A stretch of 38,127 nucleotides of DNA from Actinomycetota bacterium (GCA_023379605.1 JAMCQF010000060.1:1-38127); one strand, 5' to 3'. Positions 15,639 through 24,982 are shown, numbered from the stretch's first letter. Notes: generated by a model from the letters alone, not told the origin. A program made the numbers and translations.

Positions 15639-16705
15639 GACAGGACCACCAAGTGATCGCCAGGGTTGCCGTCCTGGTTCCTATCGTTACCACCTCCGCT
15701 CCCCCCTATGCCGTGGCCATAGGCCTGATCGCCACCAGGGCCGGTGTGAGATGCCACCTCCCATCCAGAGCCTCCAGGCCCGCTGGTATCCTGGCCTGGG
15801 TCTTGCCTGGAGAGCACAGGTGGCCCGTCGGCCTCGCCTGCGTGACTTTCTGCCATCATTGCCGCCATCTCATCTGCGATCGGCCGGGCTGTACGCAACA
15901 GAGCTGACTTCTCGAACTTCCTTGCAACACCGGCCCTTCCCGCCACCATTGCCGCAGCCGCAGGATCAAAGGCAAGCGGGCCAAGAACGGGTAGGTTCAC
16001 CTGTGCCTCGAGTTCCTCTCGATCCCGGCGCTCACCTCCCACTAGGATGATTACAACTCTGGCTGTGGAGCTAACGCTTATCTGGCGAGCCACTCCAGCA
16101 AGGGCCTCCCCCTGCCCAGGCCGTATCACCACGACTGCAATTGAGGCACGCACCAAGAGCGCCTCTGTTGAGGGAGAGATTGGGAACACCCTGCCGGCGT
16201 CTATCAGGATGTCAGTCGGCAAATGCTTGGCGGGGTAAAGGTAGTCAAGGCTCGTGACGGCGCGAACGCCCGGGGCTTTCTGTGGTTCCCCTGCATTGCC
16301 GCCTAGATCCCATATCCTTGGCACTTCGTAGCCCTGCTTGCTTGGCTGGCTGTCTGGAGTCGAGCCAGCGAGCCAAAGCACCCGTGCAATCGCAGGCCAG
16401 AGGGCTTCAATTGCCCTCGCTCTATCGGGATACATCGATCCCGCCAAAACCTCCAGCCCTCCTGGTAGCGTCTGGAGGTGGTCCTTCAAGATGCTCGGAG
16501 GACCCGTTGGGCCTCGGACGCTTGCGGCAAGGCTGAGAAGCCCCCTGTCAGGCTCCAAGCCAAACCACCCTATAAGATCGCTTCCTGCCGGATCGCACTC
16601 AGCTAGCACTATGCGTCTATCCAGTGGCCATACTGCAGCTAAGGCGCACGCCAGCGTCGTCGTGCCAGGCGATCCCTTAAGCGAGGTGAACACTGCCGTG
16701 GTCAT
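15635..16705 (-). CDS. TadZ/CpaE-like ParA-family protein with altered Walker A
   Basis: MinD/ParA-fold protein of 356 residues in the position of TadZ/CpaE, which places the Tad machinery in the cell. The deviant P-loop is K10-G-S-P-G14-T-T-T17. The signature lysine K10 is kept, but the usual Lys before the Thr pair is Thr15, so nucleotide hydrolysis may be weak or absent. Similar 'KGSPGxTT' loops are common in actinobacterial Tad loci. The C-terminal 80 residues are Gly/Asp-rich and probably disordered. ATG 16705 lies in an ATGA overlap with cpaB; its own stop overlaps tadA. Confidence 0.85.
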   Translation of the reverse strand: MTTAVFTSLKGSPGTTTLACALAAVWPLDRRIVLAECDPAGSDLIGWFGLEPDRGLLSLAASVRGPTGPPSILKDHLQTLPGGLEVLAGSMYPDRARAIEALWPAIARVLWLAGSTPDSQPSKQGYEVPRIWDLGGNAGEPQKAPGVRAVTSLDYLYPAKHLPTDILIDAGRVFPISPSTEALLVRASIAVVVIRPGQGEALAGVARQISVSSTARVVIILVGGERRDREELEAQVNLPVLGPLAFDPAAAAMVAGRAGVARKFEKSALLRTARPIADEMAAMMAESHAGEADGPPVLSRQDPGQDTSGPGGSGWEVASHTGPGGDQAYGHGIGGSGGGNDRNQDGNPGDHLVVLS

Positions 16706-17565
16706 GACGGCACCACAAGAGCAAGGCTCACTTGCCCAGCGATTGCAGCTGTGGCCACCAAAGGTGCCAGCGTTACCGGGACAGCAAGCGAGACTACCTG
16801 GTTGAGCTCGCCAGTGGAAGCATCGGGCGCAGGACCTACCTGGAGAACCCGAGCCGAGGGAACGAGCACCGAACCGGTGAACGATGACCCATAGTAAGGT
16901 ATATCTTGTGGGCTTACTCGTTCTGCCGCGCCAGGCTGGGACAAGCCCGGCTGCTGGGATTCCCCGCGGAGCGTGCCACTGCCTGAGCTCCCAGCAGTGA
17001 GGATGACCATCACCGTCTGGCCATCTTCAAGGCCGTAAGCGGGGAGCTCACCTGGGGCGAGCTGCACCCCAACCATCGCATACCCTTGAGGCAACCACGA
17101 CAGTATCGAGCCAAGTTCATTCCGGGTAAGCAATGATCCCCGGACCAGTGGTGTCCTCGCAGTTAGACCCAGAACCTGGGATTCCTCAGCTGCAGATATC
17201 ACGCTCAACCTTGCTGAGGAAGATATCTTGATCACACCGAGCTCCGAGGCGTTAATGCGCGTGCCCAGCGCCACTGGCTCCGTGACCACCAGGACTGACT
17301 CTCTCCTGGTGGCATGGAGGTACGACACCGCCACCACTGCCATGCTCGTCGCGAGCACGGCAAGAGAGATCGCTATCCCGAGAGGTTTTCGAGAGCGATG
17401 CGGGGTCGTAAGACGCAGAGGTCGGGGGCCCTGGGGCTCTCTAAGGGGATCGCTTGTGAAGCGAGTGGACTGGCTGGATCGTCCAGCCAACGAATGCTCG
17501 AGACCACCTGAACGGTCAGTGCCTGCCGGTGTAGCTTGCGGTCCTTGCGCGAACAGGCGGTTCAT
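16702..17565 (-). CDS. cpaB: CpaB/RcpC-like SAF-domain protein
   Basis: First full gene of the Tad operon, 287 residues. A basic, Pro-rich cytoplasmic N-terminus (1-60) is followed by one membrane helix (about 62-83). A SAF domain comes next (VLVVTEPVALGTRINASEL, about 91-109, with VLGLTARTPLVRGSLLT following), then a beta-rich extracytoplasmic domain with a Ser/Gly/Gln-rich insert. CpaB/RcpC proteins support pilus assembly or pilin modification at the envelope. GCAAGG lies before the ATG. The start overlaps the stop of a tiny upstream ORF (ATGA). No outer-membrane secretin gene is nearby, as expected for a Gram-positive-type envelope. Confidence 0.85.
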   Translation of the reverse strand: MNRLFAQGPQATPAGTDRSGGLEHSLAGRSSQSTRFTSDPLREPQGPRPLRLTTPHRSRKPLGIAISLAVLATSMAVVAVSYLHATRRESVLVVTEPVALGTRINASELGVIKISSSARLSVISAAEESQVLGLTARTPLVRGSLLTRNELGSILSWLPQGYAMVGVQLAPGELPAYGLEDGQTVMVILTAGSSGSGTLRGESQQPGLSQPGAAERVSPQDIPYYGSSFTGSVLVPSARVLQVGPAPDASTGELNQVVSLAVPVTLAPLVATAAIAGQVSLALVVPS

Positions 17566-17630
17566 GACCTTGCTGATTCTGTATCGTAGCGAAAGTTATC
17601 TGAGCTTAGATCAGGGCCATCACGACTCAT
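17562..17630 (-). CDS. Putative 22-codon leader ORF coupled to cpaB
   Basis: ATG 17630 opens a frame reading MSRDGPDLSSDNFRYDTESA and two more residues, stopping in an ATGA overlap with cpaB. GGGGGTG lies seven bases before its ATG, a better ribosome site than cpaB itself has. It may serve translational coupling rather than encode a functional peptide. Chance is possible at this length. Confidence 0.35.
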   Translation of the reverse strand: MSRDGPDLSSDNFRYDTESARS

Positions 17631-17665
17631 AGCGAGCACCCCCGTGCAACAGTAAGCAGTGTCAT
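17627..17665 (-). CDS. Putative 12-codon leader ORF
   Basis: ATG 17665 opens MTLLTVARGCSL and stops in an ATGA overlap with the 22-codon ORF that follows. The chain of two ATGA junctions leading to a third at cpaB is the only reason to list it. Confidence 0.2.
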   Translation of the reverse strand: MTLLTVARGCSL

Positions 17666-17716
17666 TGTGCATCTGCCTTTGGAAATTTGAGCTACGTTAC
17701 GGTATGTGTGGCGGGA

Positions 17717-17746
17717 ACCATAGAGCTGTTATTCGCGGTAACGCAA
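17717..17746 (-). promoter_or_regulatory. Candidate promoter of the Tad operon
   Basis: TTGCGT (17746-17741) and TATGGT (17722-17717) on the minus strand are 18 bases apart, in an AT-rich stretch about 150 bases upstream of cpaB. The whole gap 17566-17996 contains no convincing gene other than the tiny leader ORFs, so the operon promoter should be here. Confidence 0.35.
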
Positions 17747-17906
17747 GGGAAAATCAATAATTTTCATTGTGTAATTTATCTACCGCTACTCAGCGAGATT
17801 CAAGCGCCACAATTGGTTGCCGATTTCCCGGTCATCTCGCCAGAAGACGGCCCCTGCACAGCTTTACCTCTGGGCCACAGTTGCCAGAGTCACACTCGAC
17901 CTGGCG

Positions 17907-17995
17907 GCGAGTGTGGACGCGCTGGGCAAGCTCCCAGTCACCGGGTCGTGGTACAAAGTCGCCTGTGGGCGAGTGTGGACGCGCTAGGCAAGCTC
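17907..17995. repeat. 27-bp direct repeat pair next to the thioesterase stop
   Basis: Copies at 17907-17933 and 17969-17995 match at 26 of 27 bases, with a 62-base period; the core is CGAGTGTGGACGCGCT. The first copy can also pair with CACACTCG at 17891-17898. They lie just downstream of the thioesterase gene (minus strand), and the remaining part of the gap holds nothing else recognisable. Confidence 0.7.
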
Positions 17996-17996
17996 A

Positions 17997-18623
17997 CTAG
18001 CTCTCTACCGCCTGGTCGTTAACCCCCATGAGGCCCAGCATCTTGTCAGATCTCACCTCGACGAACAGCCCTGTTGCCTCTGCGGTCATCTTCTCCCCAT
18101 CGTAGATGGCTCCCCAGGCGTGGATCTTCCTGCCCTCCCTGCCTTTGCAGCGAGCCACGAGCTCGAGCTTTCTCTCAATGGGCGTAGGGTGACGGTAACG
18201 AACGGTGAGCATCGCAGTCATGCCTGGGTTGCCAGAAGCGATATTGGCGGCACCGAGGATCTCATCGAACACCTCGGCTATCACCCCGCCATGCACGCAC
18301 ATCGGTGGCCCCTCATGGGCACGTCCGAAGCTCACCTCCCCTCGCAGCTCTTTATCCTCGAACCAGATGGAGACCGGCGGCGCTAGCGGGTTGGCAAAGC
18401 CGATGACAGGGCTGGTAGGGAAAAGCTGCTGAGGCTCACCGCCCAGATCGGGTTGAGGCCGGGCCCTAGTCCCAGGTCCCGCACGCTCCGAGAGCAGCCT
18501 CGCCAGCTCTTCTGCCACTCCAGCAGCTTGTATCAGATCGGCATCGCCAATCTGTGCTGCAACCACAGACTCCGTAATGCTCCGAACCGCTGCCGCCAGG
18601 CGAAATCGAGGATCGTCTGTCAT
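17997..18623 (-). CDS. Hotdog-fold (PaaI-like) acyl-CoA thioesterase
   Basis: Product of 208 residues. The C-terminal half is a hotdog domain with the motif HGGVIAEVFDEILGAAN (about residues 113-129), where His/Asp and the Glu region line the thioester site, followed by LTVRYRHPTPI. The N-terminal 80 residues are helical and less conserved. It probably hydrolyses acyl-CoA or acts on an aryl/acyl thioester; substrate unknown. The ATG at 18623 (MTDDPRFRLAAAV) is chosen over an upstream TTG frame because the extra residues look non-coding and overlap the divergent aquaporin leader. No clear Shine-Dalgarno is seen. Confidence 0.82.
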   Translation of the reverse strand: MTDDPRFRLAAAVRSITESVVAAQIGDADLIQAAGVAEELARLLSERAGPGTRARPQPDLGGEPQQLFPTSPVIGFANPLAPPVSIWFEDKELRGEVSFGRAHEGPPMCVHGGVIAEVFDEILGAANIASGNPGMTAMLTVRYRHPTPIERKLELVARCKGREGRKIHAWGAIYDGEKMTAEATGLFVEVRSDKMLGLMGVNDQAVES

Positions 18624-18903
18624 AGATGAGGGGCTTTGAACCTGTCGCGGCCCGCGTGCGCCGCCCTGCCTTTTGCCTTGGAGCTCACAACCACCTGGCA
18701 ATGTTAGAAGAGGTTCTATTTATCCGCCAGATGAGCGCGCACCTCTTGGGCTTCTCTGTCAGGGGCACCGGCCCCTGGTGACCCACCTAGAATCGCCATC
18801 GGGAACCCAAGCGCCAGATATCTCACGGTTGAACCAGCATGTTTCACATGGAGATGTCGCTCCCGCACCGTTGATGGCCGTCGAAAGGAGCCTACACCAG
18901 TAC

Positions 18904-19752
18904 ATGGCAACCCCTCGAGGAGAACATGGCCAAGTCCCTATCGCTGCTACATCCAAGGGCGCACCTAACCCCGAGCTGGCAAGCCAGGCTGCTACCAACG
19001 TCAAGCTACCGTGGCAGCTTCTTATGTCTGAGCTCATAGGCACCGGCTTGCTCATTGCCGTGGGACTGTCAGCGGTCATCTTCGATTTTGGGCGCGGCAG
19101 TCCTATGATCCACCTGCTCGCGAGTGGCGGCGCTCGGCGAGCACTGACAGGCTTTCTGTTTGGCACCGTTGGAGCCCTCATCACCTTCTCGCCGGTGGGA
19201 CGCCTCAGTGGAGCTCACATGAACCCAGCTGTGAGCGCTGCGTTCTACCTGGAAGGCAAGCTCTCTGCGCTGATGCTTGCCGGCTATGTCACAGCTCAGC
19301 TTGCCGGAGCAACGATCGGAGCCGCTGCGCTTCTGTCTTGGGGAAGCTTGGGCAAAAGCGTCCACTACGGAGCCACGGTTCCTGGCCCAGCTGGATCGGG
19401 ATATGCCCTTTTGGGGGAGACGGCGACCACGTTCTGCCTGATCGCGGGCCTCTTCACGATCCTGAGCTACCGCTCGCTTCGGAAGTTCGCGCCGCTTCTG
19501 TTTCCGCCGCTGTACGCTGTCATGGTGTATCTGGAGGGACCGCTCTCAGGCACCAGCACCAATCCTGCCCGTAGCCTGGGTCCTGCGATCATCTCTGGCG
19601 ATTGGCATGGATTTTGGGTCTATCTGGTAGGCCCTGCAGCTGGCATGATCGCAGCCATCTCCATGCGGAAGCTGCCGTCGCTGCGCAAGTTGGAGGTCGA
19701 GGTGGCCAAGGTCCACCACTTCGACAAAGACCCCTATCGTGTGTTCCATTAG
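18904..19752 (+). CDS. MIP-family aquaporin
   Basis: Channel protein with six hydrophobic segments and both half-helix signatures: GAHMNPAVS (NPA at 107-109) and GTSTNPARS (NPA at 220-222, followed by the selectivity-filter Arg). It is likely a water or small-neutral-solute channel in the cytoplasmic membrane; water versus glycerol preference cannot be decided here. Start choice is uncertain: ATG 18904 gives 283 residues with AAAGGAG 13 bases upstream, while ATG 18874 would add ten residues without a ribosome site. Frames extending further upstream overlap the thioesterase leader and are not family-like. It is divergent from the thioesterase gene. Confidence 0.9.
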   Translation: MATPRGEHGQVPIAATSKGAPNPELASQAATNVKLPWQLLMSELIGTGLLIAVGLSAVIFDFGRGSPMIHLLASGGARRALTGFLFGTVGALITFSPVGRLSGAHMNPAVSAAFYLEGKLSALMLAGYVTAQLAGATIGAAALLSWGSLGKSVHYGATVPGPAGSGYALLGETATTFCLIAGLFTILSYRSLRKFAPLLFPPLYAVMVYLEGPLSGTSTNPARSLGPAIISGDWHGFWVYLVGPAAGMIAAISMRKLPSLRKLEVEVAKVHHFDKDPYRVFH

Positions 19753-19919
19753 GTCTATCCGGCTTTGGCTGAAGACCCTCTGACCTCTGGGTTGCTGCGA
19801 GCTCGCTGTGGCATCTATGCCCGAAGCGACCCTGGCGACACCAGCCAGCCACGCCAAGACAACCAGTCCCAACGGGCATTGCCAGGGGCGATGCCGCAAA
19901 GTAACCAACAGGAGAGCTC

Positions 19920-22136
19920 ATGGACATCCAGGTAGGCCCGGCAACGGTCACAATACACTCTGACGACGAGGTACTGATCTCTGAAGCAGACGCTCAGATG
20001 TCAAGCACAAAAGAGCAGGGGTACTTCGCCAGCGACACTCGCTACGTCTCCGGGTACCGCATCAAGCTGGGCCGCGCGACACCTGTGCTGCTCAACAGTT
20101 CCGCAGTGGAGCCCTGCTCTGCGCGATTTGAGTTTACCAATCCTGAGCTTGTTGTCTCAAGCGGACCATTGGCAGCTGAGACCATTGAGCTTCGATTGGA
20201 TCGAGCAATCGGGAATGGGCTCCATGAGGACTACGACTTAAAGAACCACTCGGGGAAAGCCGTAGACGTCGACCTGGAAGTTAGTATCGAATCCGACTTC
20301 GCCGACATATTCGATGTTAAGTCTCATACTCTCATACGCAGAGGGATGCTCCAAAGCAAGTGGGATGAGACCAGCCAGCACCTTTCCACAAGGTACGAGA
20401 ACGGCGATTTCACCCGCTCTATTCAGTTCAAGGTCGATAAGGCCAGCTCGCCCACCGAGTTCGCCAACGGTGGACTGCTGTGGAGGGTGAGGCTGGAACC
20501 GGGGCAGAGCTGGCACACCTGCCTCCTGTGGGCTATAGACAAGGGTGCTGGTATCGTTAAACGACCAGGACGTCAGTGCCATGCGCTCCGAGGCCACGAC
20601 ACCACACACAGGCGCAACCAGCTGCAGTGGGTCGCCAATGCGTGCCGCTTCTCCACAGATGACCCCGAGGTGACAGCTATAGCAGCCCAGGCCGTAAGCG
20701 ACCTCTCCAGCCTGCGCATACACCTTCACGACGAAGTCGCAGCAAGCTGGAAGAAGGGTGAAAAGGCCCGATCGGGCTCAGAGATAGAGTCGTGGGTTCC
20801 TGCCGCAGGGATCCCATGGTTCATATCGCTCTTCGGGCGTGACTCGTTGATCGTGTCACTACAGACACTGGCCCTGTCCCCGCGATTCGCCCTAGGAGCC
20901 TTGCGGGCACTTGGCTCTCTCCAAGCTGAGGGCTACGACGACGAGCGTGACATGCAACCGGGCAAGATCGAGCACGAGATCCGCCACGGAGAGCTGGCAA
21001 GCCTTCACCTAATACCCCATACACCCTACTACGGGACCCATGACGCCACGAGCCTGTATGTATGGACCGCTGCGGAGGCCTGGCGCTGGCATGGAGATCG
21101 CTCAGAGCTGGATGCGGTACGCCCCCATGTTGAACGGGCGCTTTCCTGGATAGACACAGATGGTGACATCGACAAAGACGGCCTGCAGGAGTACAAGACC
21201 CGCGCCAAAAAGGGTGGCTACTACAACCAGGGCTGGAAGGATTCCGGAGAGGCCATAGTGCATGCTGACGGGACGCTGGCAAGCCTGCCGATCGCCCTCT
21301 GCGAGCTGCAGGGCTATGTAGTGGCAGCCAAGCGCAGCTGGGCTGGGATCTTGGCCGATGTGTACCACGAGACCACCCTGGCAGCAAGGTTGCGCTCAGA
21401 GGCAGACCGCCTAGAAGAGCTCATCGAGACACGCTTTTGGTGGGAAGAGGAAAAGACCTACTATCTGGGCCTTGATGGAGACAAGAATCCTATCGCGTCC
21501 ATTTCGTCCAATCCGGCGCACCTGCTGTGGGCGGGCGCCGTGGCGAGCGATCGGGCACCGCTTGTGGCCAACCGGCTCCTCGAGCCCGACATGTGGAGTG
21601 GATGGGGCATACGCACGCTCTCAGATGCCCACCCGTCATACAACCCGTTCTCCTACCAGCTCGGCTCTGTGTGGCCCCATGACAATGCAGTGGCTGTGGC
21701 AGGCATGCGCCGCTACGGGCTCAACCAGCAGGCCGGGAAGGTCACGCGTGCGATCCTGGACGCGGCAGAGCGGTTCTTGACAGCGCGCCTGCCTGAGCTG
21801 TTTGCAGGATTGCAACGCACCGAAGGCTCTTTCCCGGTACAGTACCTCGGCGCCAACGTGCCTCAGGCCTGGGCATCGGGGGCTGTGGTGCACCTGCTCA
21901 CAGCCCTGCTCGGGCTCAACGCAGATGCTCCTGGCAGATCGCTCATCCTGGACCCGGCGCTACCTGACTGGCTGGGGCAGCTGAGCGTTGCGAACCTGCA
22001 AGTAGGCAACGCCTCTGTGGATGTGTCGGTGAGGCGTGAATCCGATGGCTCCCACTCACTTGAGGTAACCCACCAAAAAGGCGAGCTGGAGGTCCGCCTG
22101 GAACCCGAGCATCCTGCTCGACCAGAGAGGCGGTAG
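19920..22136 (+). CDS. Glycogen-debranching-type amylo-alpha-1,6-glucosidase family protein
   Basis: Product of 738 residues with an N-terminal beta-sandwich domain of the GDE_N type (about 10-230) and a C-terminal (alpha/alpha)6 glucosidase barrel (about 290-690). Barrel signatures are PWFISLFGRDSLI (about 299-311), YYNQGWKDSGEAI with the likely acidic catalytic residue (about 433-445), and GSVWPHDNAV (about 582-591). Family members act on alpha-glucans or on glucosylglycerate-like compounds, so the exact substrate is open. CAGGAGAG sits four bases before the ATG. It is followed immediately by the next gene, with no gap between stop and ATG. A nearby pgi fits a role in glucan/sugar-phosphate metabolism. 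Confidence 0.88.
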   Translation: MDIQVGPATVTIHSDDEVLISEADAQMSSTKEQGYFASDTRYVSGYRIKLGRATPVLLNSSAVEPCSARFEFTNPELVVSSGPLAAETIELRLDRAIGNGLHEDYDLKNHSGKAVDVDLEVSIESDFADIFDVKSHTLIRRGMLQSKWDETSQHLSTRYENGDFTRSIQFKVDKASSPTEFANGGLLWRVRLEPGQSWHTCLLWAIDKGAGIVKRPGRQCHALRGHDTTHRRNQLQWVANACRFSTDDPEVTAIAAQAVSDLSSLRIHLHDEVAASWKKGEKARSGSEIESWVPAAGIPWFISLFGRDSLIVSLQTLALSPRFALGALRALGSLQAEGYDDERDMQPGKIEHEIRHGELASLHLIPHTPYYGTHDATSLYVWTAAEAWRWHGDRSELDAVRPHVERALSWIDTDGDIDKDGLQEYKTRAKKGGYYNQGWKDSGEAIVHADGTLASLPIALCELQGYVVAAKRSWAGILADVYHETTLAARLRSEADRLEELIETRFWWEEEKTYYLGLDGDKNPIASISSNPAHLLWAGAVASDRAPLVANRLLEPDMWSGWGIRTLSDAHPSYNPFSYQLGSVWPHDNAVAVAGMRRYGLNQQAGKVTRAILDAAERFLTARLPELFAGLQRTEGSFPVQYLGANVPQAWASGAVVHLLTALLGLNADAPGRSLILDPALPDWLGQLSVANLQVGNASVDVSVRRESDGSHSLEVTHQKGELEVRLEPEHPARPERR

Positions 22137-23258
22137 ATGTTCTGGAACGGGGTAGCCGAAGACATAGTAGCCAACCTCCTCGCAGCTGCTGCATTCGGCT
22201 CTGTCACAGTAGGGGTGGCCTACTGGCGCTTCTCAGGAAGGCTGGAGAGGTTGCGCCACTGGATCCACCCCATAAGACCCGATGGCCGCGTCATAGTGGC
22301 AGCAGAGGGAGATCTAAGTCCCACCCAGCCCAAGAAGAACGACCCGACACCGTTTAGATCGCCCATATCCCTGCATGAACGAGATGAGCTGGTTGCCTTC
22401 TACGAAAGGCTGAACCTCATCACCACCTCCAATGGACGCGTGATAAGGCTCGACTCCCTGGAGCCACAGGTAGGAGTATCTGTCGTAAACTATTTCGATC
22501 TTCTTGCGACTAATCTTACAGCTTTCTCCGCGAATACGAGCTTGCTCTCCACAGCGGCTAGCGTCACGGCCATGTGGAGATGGGTCAAGCTCCGCCCAGT
22601 GATAGACAAGGTGATCATCGCGTCCAGGACCACCGGGCGCCACCCAGCAACTGCCAAGGAGGTGCTCTCGAACCCCTACCTCGCAAATGTGGCCGGTGTC
22701 AGCATCCTGCTGCTGGATAAAGAGCACATGGCCCTGTTCACCCAGCACCCGAGAAACCCGGCCGCTGCATCCGATGCCTGGCAGCCAACGGCCACTGGCA
22801 CTGTAGGTGTGGCCGATCTCGCCAACGAAGACCCCTTTGCTGCCACAGCGCGCAGGGTCCTGATCGAGCACGTAGGCCTGAAGCCAGAGGCTGTAGAGGC
22901 CACCACCTTGAGCCTGGAAGCAGTAGTGCTACCCAAGCGCAAGCTCCAGCCTTACTTCTGCTACATCGGCATGATCTCAGGGCCTTGGGCGGAGTGCCTG
23001 CCTGAGCTGGGATCTGGCGATACCAAAAGCGGAATGCTTGACAACGGCCTCAAGTTCCGCCTCATCGACGCTGGCAACGCCAAGGCGATGGCGCGCTTCT
23101 GCCGGGTGGCCCAAGAGAGCCAGACCACCTCGTTTTTAGCCTGGCGCTGCAGCTCTCAGCTGCTAGGAGAAGATGAGCTGGCCGCCGCATGGCGCCACAG
23201 ATGGACTTGGGCTGGCTTCCAGCATCCAAGCTCCTCTAGGACCCACCTCACCACCTGA
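22137..23258 (+). CDS. Membrane protein with degenerate Nudix-like domain
   Basis: Product of 373 residues. One hydrophobic segment (about 8-30) is followed by a basic stretch, a middle region with no clear match (about 60-200), and a C-terminal part that looks like a Nudix fold. The Nudix box aligns at 226-248, but of REUxEExGU only Arg240, Glu244 and Gly247 remain; the other two Glu are Val241 and His245, and the upstream Glu is Asp232. Metal-dependent hydrolysis is therefore doubtful. The architecture recalls SMODS-associated Nudix sensor proteins, but no nucleotidyltransferase is in the window. Its ATG directly follows the glucosidase stop, with AGAGAGG before it, so the two are cotranslated. 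Confidence 0.6.
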   Translation: MFWNGVAEDIVANLLAAAAFGSVTVGVAYWRFSGRLERLRHWIHPIRPDGRVIVAAEGDLSPTQPKKNDPTPFRSPISLHERDELVAFYERLNLITTSNGRVIRLDSLEPQVGVSVVNYFDLLATNLTAFSANTSLLSTAASVTAMWRWVKLRPVIDKVIIASRTTGRHPATAKEVLSNPYLANVAGVSILLLDKEHMALFTQHPRNPAAASDAWQPTATGTVGVADLANEDPFAATARRVLIEHVGLKPEAVEATTLSLEAVVLPKRKLQPYFCYIGMISGPWAECLPELGSGDTKSGMLDNGLKFRLIDAGNAKAMARFCRVAQESQTTSFLAWRCSSQLLGEDELAAAWRHRWTWAGFQHPSSSRTHLTT

Positions 23259-23262
23259 CAGA

Positions 23263-23286
23263 GCTTGGTGGCTGGCCTCACCAAGC
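23263..23286. terminator. Hairpin between convergent genes
   Basis: GCTTGGTG and CACCAAGC form an eight-base-pair stem with an eight-base loop, in the 62-base gap between the convergent Nudix-like gene and pgi. No T run follows on either strand, so if it ends transcription it is not a classical terminator. Confidence 0.4.
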
Positions 23287-23320
23287 ACGGTTGGATGCCT
23301 TAACTGATATCGGCACCAAT

Positions 23321-24982
23321 CTAACTGGCCGGCCTACCCCGCAACTGGCGGTACAAGCCGACGAGCTGGTGAGTGGAGGAATCTGTGACCAGCAGAGCAG
23401 ATCCTGCTGGGCTGGGTTCTATAGCACCTGCGGCGCTTAGCTGCGGAGCGAGATCAGCAGCCATCACCTTGCCCAGCTCCACACCCCACTGGTCAAAGGA
23501 ATCGATGCCCCACACTGCTCCTTCGGTGAAGACTGTGTGCTCATATAGAGCGATCAGCTGGCCCAGGACCGATGGGCTCAACCTCGGTGCAACGATGGTA
23601 GAGGAAGGCCGGTTACCAGCCATCACCTTGTGAGGAACCAGTTGTGGAGAAACCCCCTCGGCTGCCACCTCCTCGGCCGTCTTTCCAAAGGCCAGAGCGG
23701 CCGACTGGGCAAAGCATGACGCGATGAGTAGGTCGTGCTGGTCACCTATATCATGAGCGGGCTCGGCAAACGCGATGAAGTCAGCTGGCACGAGCTTGGT
23801 GCCTTGATGGAGGAGCTGGTAAAAAGCGTGCTGGCCGTTTGTGCCAGGCTCTCCCCAAAAGATCTCACCAGTCTGGCAATCCACAAAGCTCCCGTCCAAA
23901 CGCACGGATTTGCCGTTGGACTCCATGGTGAGCTGCTGCAGGTAGGCAGGAAACCGGCTGAGCCTTTGGGCATACGGCAGGACTGCGTGGCTCTGGGCTC
24001 CAAAAAAGTTATTGTACCAGACGTTGAGCAGCCCTTGTATAACAGGCATGTTGATCTCAAGCTCTGCGCTTTTGAAGTGCTCATCTATTGCATGAAAGCC
24101 GCTCAGCATCTCCTCAAAGGCTTCCTTGCCGATAGCAATCATCAAAGACAGCCCTATGGCCGAGTCCAGGGAGTACCTACCGCCCACCCAGTCCCAAAAG
24201 CCGACCATGTTGTGGGGATCTATGCCAAAGCTCGACACCGCCTCTGGGTTAGTGGAGACCGCCAGGAAGTGCTTGGCCACTGCATCCTTGCCTGCACCAA
24301 GCCCATCGAGCAACCACTTTCGAGCTGCTGAGGCATTGGTCAGGGTTTCGAGCGTGGTAAAAGTCTTGGAGCAGACGATAAACAGCGTCTCAGCAGGGTC
24401 CAGGTCGCTAGTTGCCTGGTAAAGCGCTGCCGGGTCGATGTTGGACACAAAGCGTATCCGCAGGTTCGGATCAGCAAAATCCATCAGGGCCTCGTAGGCC
24501 ATCTGCGGCCCCAGGTCAGAGCCCCCGATCCCTATATTGATGATGTTGCGCATCCTTGCACCAGTCTGACCGGTCCAGGCTCCCGAGCGGATCTGGGCTG
24601 ACAGCTCCCCCATTCGATCGAGAACCCCATGCACCTCTGCAACCACGTCATGGCCATCAACCACAAGCTCTTTGCCCTTTGGCATCCTCAATGCGACATG
24701 GAGAGCGGGACGATCCTCTGAGGAGTTGACGTGCGTGCCTGCGAACATTGCATCCCTGCGCTCCTCCAGCCCGCAACGGCGGGCAAGAGCCATTAGCAGC
24801 TCCAATGTCTTCGCGCTTGCCCTGTGCTTGGAGTAGTCCAAAACGAGGTCCCCTGCTCGCACTGTCATGGCTTGGGCTCTGTCTGGGTCTGCCTTGAACA
24901 GCTCACGTAGATGAGCCCGAGAGAGCTCCTCGTAGTGAGAATCCAGGGCTTTCCACTCCGGCGTCTCGGTGATGGTCATCAT
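23321..24982 (-). CDS. pgi: Glucose-6-phosphate isomerase
   Basis: Interconverts glucose 6-phosphate and fructose 6-phosphate; cytosolic. Length is 553 residues, normal for the family. Visible signatures are [34 protein letters not shown] (about 266-278), [18 protein letters not shown] (about 374-391, catalytic Glu and His) and [10 protein letters not shown] (catalytic Lys, about 500). GGAGG lies before two adjacent ATG codons; the second (24979) has the more usual spacing, so the protein may be one residue shorter. It is divergent from the GNAT/synthetase fusion gene, and the shared intergenic region holds repeated operator-like sequence. Confidence 0.97.
   Translation of the reverse strand: MMTITETPEWKALDSHYEELSRAHLRELFKADPDRAQAMTVRAGDLVLDYSKHRASAKTLELLMALARRCGLEERRDAMFAGTHVNSSEDRPALHVALRMPKGKELVVDGHDVVAEVHGVLDRMGELSAQIRSGAWTGQTGARMRNIINIGIGGSDLGPQMAYEALMDFADPNLRIRFVSNIDPAALYQATSDLDPAETLFIVCSKTFTTLETLTNASAARKWLLDGLGAGKDAVAKHFLAVSTNPEAVSSFGIDPHNMVGFWDWVGGRYSLDSAIGLSLMIAIGKEAFEEMLSGFHAIDEHFKSAELEINMPVIQGLLNVWYNNFFGAQSHAVLPYAQRLSRFPAYLQQLTMESNGKSVRLDGSFVDCQTGEIFWGEPGTNGQHAFYQLLHQGTKLVPADFIAFAEPAHDIGDQHDLLIASCFAQSAALAFGKTAEEVAAEGVSPQLVPHKVMAGNRPSSTIVAPRLSPSVLGQLIALYEHTVFTEGAVWGIDSFDQWGVELGKVMAADLAPQLSAAGAIEPSPAGSALLVTDSSTHQLVGLYRQLRGRPAS

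Noticed and set aside
17687-18022. 111-codon plus-strand frame upstream of the Tad operon
   Set aside because: It crosses AT-rich promoter-like DNA and the direct repeats and runs into the end of the thioesterase gene; no protein features.
22137-23258. Annotation as an active Nudix hydrolase
   Set aside because: The REUxEExGU motif keeps only Arg240, Glu244 and Gly247, so catalysis cannot be assumed.
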